From NCBI RefSeq assembly GCF_000376565.1, contig NZ_BARG01000036.1, positions 1 to 64,000 on the forward strand: DNA of 64,000 bases, written 5' to 3'. Position 1 is the stretch's first letter; each line of letters begins with the position of its first letter. Below are positions 60,858-64,000 of the stretch, piece by piece. The notes below the pieces were generated by a model. That model worked only from the letters and a program-made list of their open reading frames with translations. It searched no databases and was not told the origin of the DNA. This DNA is from Streptomyces hokutonensis. Its GTDB lineage: Bacteria; Actinomycetota; Actinomycetes; Streptomycetales; Streptomycetaceae. The position numbers and the translations under genes are program-made.

Positions 60858-61409
60858 ATGAACATCACGGTGATCGGACGAGGACACGTCGGCGGCGGTC
60901 TGGCCCGGCTGTGGGAGAAGGCCGGACACCAGGTCAGGACGCTGGGCCGGGACGGCGGTGACGCCTCGGACGCGGACGTGGTGGTCGTGGCCGTCCCCGG
61001 CGGCCTCATCGCCGAGGCGCTCGCAGGCGTCACCGGGCTCGGCGGCCAGGTGACCATCGACGCGACGAACCTCTACGGCGACCGCGACGAGTCCTTCCCC
61101 TCGCTCGCGCACCAGGTCAAGTCGATCGTCGGCGGCCCGACCGCGAAGTCCTTCAACACCGTCTTCGCCTCGGCGTACGACCAGATCGGCACGCAGCGCG
61201 TCACCCCGAGCAACCTCTACGCCGCCGAGCCCGCCGCGAAGGACATCACCGCGCGCCTCATCGCCGACGCCGGCTTCGACCCGCTCCACGTCGGCGACCT
61301 CACCCCGGGCGCCCGGCTGCTGGAGGACAGCTCCGGCCTGACCCGCGCCCTGGCGGGCCGGCTCGGTGGACCGTTCTTCTACCGGTACGGCCGCCCCGGC
61401 GAACTGTAG
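60858..61409 (+). CDS. F420-dependent NADP reductase-like NAD(P)-binding protein
   Basis: This 183-residue protein consists essentially of a Rossmann domain: MNITVIGRGHVGGGLARLWEKAGHQVRTLGR, then DADVVVVAVPGGLIAEALAGVTGLGGQVTIDATN and PTAKSFNTVFA. It matches the NADP_oxidored (coenzyme F420-dependent) family but is shorter than the usual 210-230. ATG 60858 has GGAGG seven bases upstream. Two MarR-type operators precede it. Such small proteins often act as NADPH-linked quinone or dinucleotide reductases. Neither the hydride partner nor F420 use can be decided from the sequence. Confidence 0.85.
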   Translation: MNITVIGRGHVGGGLARLWEKAGHQVRTLGRDGGDASDADVVVVAVPGGLIAEALAGVTGLGGQVTIDATNLYGDRDESFPSLAHQVKSIVGGPTAKSFNTVFASAYDQIGTQRVTPSNLYAAEPAAKDITARLIADAGFDPLHVGDLTPGARLLEDSSGLTRALAGRLGGPFFYRYGRPGEL

Positions 61410-61433
61410 AACCGCCTTACGTCCGGCGGCAGT

Positions 61434-62273
61434 TCACGCCCCCGACTGGATGTCCCCCCGCGTGGACGACGCGATGGTGTCGCGGTGTGCGAAGTCGCCC
61501 GGGGGGATGCCGGGGTGGTGGCCCAGGGGCGCCGAGGGAGCGGCGACCGAGGGCCCGAGGGTGAGGCGGGAGACGATGCGGTAGCGGTCGCCGCGGTAGA
61601 TCGAGTGGACGTACTCGACGGGCCGACCTGTCGTGTCCGAGGTGAGGCGTTCGAAGAGCAGGGCCGGGGAGAGTTCGGGGACGTCGAGGAGTTCGGCCTC
61701 GGCCTTGGTGACGACCGTCGGCTCGATGGCCTGGACCGCCTCCTGGACGTGCACGCCGTGCTGTTCCCGCAGGTGTTCGTAGAGGTCGCCGGCCTCCAAC
61801 TCCTGTGCGGACAGGGTGGGTACGAGATCGGCCCTGATGTGCAGGTGCTCGATGGCCATCGGGGCGCCGTCGACCAGCCGCAGCCGCGCCACGTACACGA
61901 TCTCGGCGGCGGGCGAGAGGCGCAGCCTGCGCCCCACCCGGGCGCCGGCCGGGATGGTGGTGAACTCCAGCAGCCGGCTCGACCAGGCCCCGGAGGCCTG
62001 CGGCGCCGTCATGGTCCGCTCGCCGGAGACGAGTTCCTGGGTGATCTTCTCGGGCGCCACGAACATGCCGCGCCCGTGCTCCCGCACCAGCAGCCCCGCG
62101 GCGACGAGTTCGTCGACCGCCGCGCGCAAGGTCGGCCGGGACACGCCGAGTTGGGCACAGAGGGCACGCTCGGAGGGGATCGGGTCCCCCGGGTGCTGCG
62201 ACTCGACGAGGTCGAGGATGAAGTCGCGGACCCGCTCCCGTTTGAGTACCGCCCCTGGCGCGTCGGCCTTCAT
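61434..62273 (-). CDS. GntR/HutC family regulator, DasR-like
   Basis: The 279-residue regulator has an N-terminal GntR winged helix (PIPSERALCAQLGVSRPTLRAAVDELVAAGLLVREHGRGMFVAPEKI, about 25-80). A UTRA effector domain (about 100-245) includes VARLRLVDGAPMAIEHLHIRADLVP and RPVEYVHSIYRGDRYRIVSRL, very like DasR. The start is ATG 62273 with GAGGGAG upstream. It diverges from a sugar-binding lipoprotein gene, as dasR does from dasA, so it probably controls that transporter in response to an amino-sugar phosphate. It appears to be a paralogue, since the HTH and C-terminal tail (about 35 extra residues) differ. Confidence 0.9.
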   Translation of the reverse strand: MKADAPGAVLKRERVRDFILDLVESQHPGDPIPSERALCAQLGVSRPTLRAAVDELVAAGLLVREHGRGMFVAPEKITQELVSGERTMTAPQASGAWSSRLLEFTTIPAGARVGRRLRLSPAAEIVYVARLRLVDGAPMAIEHLHIRADLVPTLSAQELEAGDLYEHLREQHGVHVQEAVQAIEPTVVTKAEAELLDVPELSPALLFERLTSDTTGRPVEYVHSIYRGDRYRIVSRLTLGPSVAAPSAPLGHHPGIPPGDFAHRDTIASSTRGDIQSGA

Positions 62274-62310
62274 GTCGCACTCCCTCGTACGCGGATTCCC
62301 CGGCCGACCT

Positions 62311-62327
62311 GTTGACCAGTTGACCAG
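62311..62327. promoter_or_regulatory. TTGACCA tandem half-sites near gntR
   Basis: GTTGACCA occurs twice in tandem with an 8-bp period (62311-62326), 38 bp upstream of the GntR start. It is the inverse of the TGGTC half-sites near the binding-protein gene. Confidence 0.45.
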
Positions 62328-62448
62328 CGATTGCCCCGCGGTTCGCCCTCTTGACCGGGGAAGTGTAACCACCATCGGCCGGTGATCATCCGGTTCTTGA
62401 GCGATATATGTGCCAAATCCCTTGGCAGCAGAGGGGGTTGACGCCCGC

Positions 62449-62464
62449 ATTGGTCTATGCCACC
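62449..62464. promoter_or_regulatory. dre-like site
   Basis: ATTGGTCTATGCCACC (62449-62464) matches the DasR-responsive element consensus ACTGGTCTAGACCACT at 12 of 16 positions. It lies about 80 bp before the sugar-binding protein gene. Confidence 0.5.
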
Positions 62465-62504
62465 TTCGTCCCCACATCGAGAGGTGAGCTGTCCAGTGGA
62501 CTTC

Positions 62505-62522
62505 ACTGGTCAGGTGGTCAGT
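62505..62522. promoter_or_regulatory. TGGTCA tandem half-sites before binding-protein gene
   Basis: ACTGGTCAGGTGGTCAGT (62505-62522) contains TGGTCA twice with an 8-bp period, 23 bp upstream of the GTG start. It mirrors the inverted pair at 62311. Confidence 0.5.
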
Positions 62523-62544
62523 TCATGTCCTCCAGGGGTGAACC

Positions 62545-63822
62545 GTGCAGCTCCGTATGTTCGCCGGCGTGTCCGTGCTCGTGATGACAGCAGCGCTGAG
62601 TGCCTGCAGCGGCTCTTCCGATACCTCCGACGGCAGTTCCGGGGAGTCCGGGGGAAACACCACCATCGACGTCTGGCTGATGCGTGACAGCGTCTCCGCC
62701 GCGTTCCAGAACGAGTTCGTCAAGGGCTTCGAGGCCGCCCACCCGGACATCAGGGTCAAGGTGCAGATCCAGGAGTGGGACGGCATCGGCGAGAAGGTCA
62801 CCGCCGCCCTGGCCAGCAACGACGCACCGGACGTCATCGAGACCGGCAACACCCAAGTCGCCCAGTTCGCGCAGAGCGGCGGGCTGCTCGACCTCAGCGA
62901 CAAGGTCGACGACCTCGGCGGGAAGACCTGGCTCAAGGGCCTCGCCGAGCCGGGCGCCTACGACGGCAAGCAGTACGGCATCCCGTACTACGCGGCCAAC
63001 CGTGTCGTCATCTACCGCACCGACCTCTTCAAGCAGGCCGGCGTCGACGCGTCCGCGATCAAGACCCGGGACCAGTGGATCGCCGCCACCAAGAAGCTCA
63101 ACTCCGGTGGCACACAGGGAATTTACCTGCCCGGCCAGAACTGGTACACGCTCTCCGGCTTCATCTGGGACGAGGGCGGCGACCTCGCCGTCCAGTCCGG
63201 CGGCAAGTGGAAGGGCGCGCTGGACACCCCGGCGGCGATCCGCGGCATGCGGTTCTACGAGCAGCTGCAGGCCCTCGGCAAGGGCCCCAAGGACTCCGAC
63301 GAGGCCAACCCGCCGCAGGCCGACGTCATGGCCAAGGGGAAGGTCGCCCAGGTCGTCTCGACTCCGGGCGGCGCCAACGTCGTCATCCAGAACAACCCCG
63401 CCCTGAAGGGCAAGTTGGGCTTCTTCCCGATCCCGGGCAAGACCGCCACGACGCCCGGCGCGGTCTTCACCGGCGGCTCCGACCTGGTCGTCCCGACCGC
63501 GTCCACCAAGCAGGACGCGGCCTACACGTTCATCAAGGAACTCACCGGCGACACCTGGCAGAAGAAGCTCGCGCTCGCCATGAGCTACGTCCCGAACAAG
63601 ACCACCCTGGCCTCCGCCGTCGCCTCCGACGCGGGCGCCGCGGCCATGGCGGTCGGCGCCGCGCAGGGCCACGCCACGCCCAACACCCCGGGCTGGGCCG
63701 CCGTGGAGGCGAAGAACCCGATCAAGGACTACATGACGGCCGTACTCACCGGCGGCGACATCGAAAAGAAGGCCGCCACCGCGTCCGAGGCCATCACCGC
63801 GGCCATGAACTCCGGTTCCTGA
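62545..63822 (+). CDS. Sugar ABC transporter substrate-binding lipoprotein
   Basis: This 425-residue extracellular solute-binding protein (family 1) has a signal with lipobox LSAC (Cys near residue 21) and a Ser/Gly spacer. The mature domain includes TTIDVWLMRDSVSAAFQNEFVKGFEAAHPDIRVKVQIQEWDGIGEKVTAALASNDAPDVIETGNTQ. Later landmarks are GIPYYAANRVVIYRTDLFKQAG and FTGGSDLVVPTAST. The GTG start at 62545 has GGGGTG upstream. The overall pattern resembles N,N'-diacetylchitobiose or cello-/malto-oligosaccharide binders. DasR-like control favours an amino sugar. A permease gene follows after 29 bp. Confidence 0.9.
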   Translation: MQLRMFAGVSVLVMTAALSACSGSSDTSDGSSGESGGNTTIDVWLMRDSVSAAFQNEFVKGFEAAHPDIRVKVQIQEWDGIGEKVTAALASNDAPDVIETGNTQVAQFAQSGGLLDLSDKVDDLGGKTWLKGLAEPGAYDGKQYGIPYYAANRVVIYRTDLFKQAGVDASAIKTRDQWIAATKKLNSGGTQGIYLPGQNWYTLSGFIWDEGGDLAVQSGGKWKGALDTPAAIRGMRFYEQLQALGKGPKDSDEANPPQADVMAKGKVAQVVSTPGGANVVIQNNPALKGKLGFFPIPGKTATTPGAVFTGGSDLVVPTASTKQDAAYTFIKELTGDTWQKKLALAMSYVPNKTTLASAVASDAGAAAMAVGAAQGHATPNTPGWAAVEAKNPIKDYMTAVLTGGDIEKKAATASEAITAAMNSGS

Positions 63823-63851
63823 AGCGCCCGTTGACCGGAAGGAGGAGCGCC

Positions 63852-64000
63852 GTGTCGAGCGTCCGAGAACAGATCGCATCCCGTCCCTCGCTCGGCCCCG
63901 GACAGCATCGGGAGACCTCCGACACGGCGTCGCGCCGCCCGTCGCAGTCCTCCGGCCGGGGAATCTGGCCGTACCTCCTGATCGCGCCCGCCGTGCTCGG
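63852..64000 (+). CDS. Sugar ABC transporter permease, N-terminal part (runs off window)
   Basis: GTG 63852 follows a strong ribosome site (GGAGGAG) and opens a frame reading SSVREQIASRPSLGPG... that ends with WPYLLIAPAVLG at the window edge. That phrase is the typical start of the first helix of MalF-type permeases. Only 49 codons are visible. It is expected to be followed by a MalG-type permease outside the window. Confidence 0.8.
   Translation, partial: MSSVREQIASRPSLGPGQHRETSDTASRRPSQSSGRGIWPYLLIAPAVL

Overview
The window is chromosomal DNA of a Streptomyces or very close relative. The evidence is the very high GC content with strong third-position bias, frequent GTG and TTG starts, GTGA/ATGA start-stop overlaps, an SsgA-like sporulation protein, a WhiB-like protein, several DUF2510 proteins and a complete pcaIJFHGBL operon with a divergent PcaV-type MarR gene. 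The gene order (ssgD-like, ABC-F, wbl, ligD polymerase/ligase, pcaV-pcaI...L, phospholipase C) recalls the SCO66xx-67xx part of the S. coelicolor chromosome. That comparison is from memory, not from a search.

Layout. 0.4-7.6 kb: a minus-strand catabolic block with an alpha-methylacyl-CoA racemase/CoA-transferase-like protein, a thiolase, a fused enoyl-CoA hydratase/3-hydroxyacyl-CoA dehydrogenase, benzoylformate decarboxylase and an IclR regulator. 7.7-13.5 kb: singletons (YjbR-like, saccharopine dehydrogenase-like, a gene broken by an in-frame TGA, a possible terminator-bounded small RNA, a 45-residue membrane protein, endonuclease V, a secreted beta-propeller, SsgD, an isocitrate-lyase/PEP-mutase-like enzyme). 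13.5-18.5 kb: an ABC-F ATPase behind a structured leader with a three-residue uORF, dimethylargininase, an acyl-ACP desaturase behind three tandem 15-bp palindromes, and a hypothetical protein.

18.5-24.7 kb is the most unusual section. A two-gene operon (HExxH plus VWA-type protein, then a tandem AAA+ MoxR-like ATPase) converges on a second two-gene operon (zinc-ribbon SDR with a substituted catalytic Tyr, then a leucine-rich-repeat protein). Three tRNA-like genes lie at the outer edges. They share a D-arm and an extra nucleotide between the acceptor strand and position 8. Two of them form the immediate 5' leader of the SDR-LRR operon. I read this as one multi-component system with an RNA element; its function is unknown.

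24.7-31.4 kb: WhiB-like, VOC protein, CebR-like LacI regulator with a nearby operator, ornithine-cyclodeaminase-like protein, LigD-type polymerase with a divergent ATP-dependent ligase, and a DUF3048 lipoprotein. 31.4-38.6 kb: the protocatechuate branch of the beta-ketoadipate pathway, complete from ring cleavage (PcaHG) through PcaB and PcaL (fused PcaD-PcaC) to PcaIJ and PcaF, with PcaV and its operators. 38.6-41.7 kb: six 53-bp tandem repeats inside a 31-bp inverted repeat, next to a frameshifted LAL-like ATPase that lacks its HTH.

42-48.7 kb: DUF2510 proteins around a TetR/PAP2/EamA unit, and a Tat-exported phospholipase C. 48.8-55.3 kb: a MacB-type ABC efflux operon with adaptor and lipoprotein, divergent from an OmpR-type response regulator and histidine kinase. 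55.3-61.4 kb: NAD kinase, two divergent XRE/MmyB-like regulators, and a MarR-SDR-SDR-reductase set sharing a GTTGAC-N2-GTCAAC-type operator. 61.4-64 kb: a DasR-like GntR regulator divergent from a sugar ABC transporter that runs off the end of the window.
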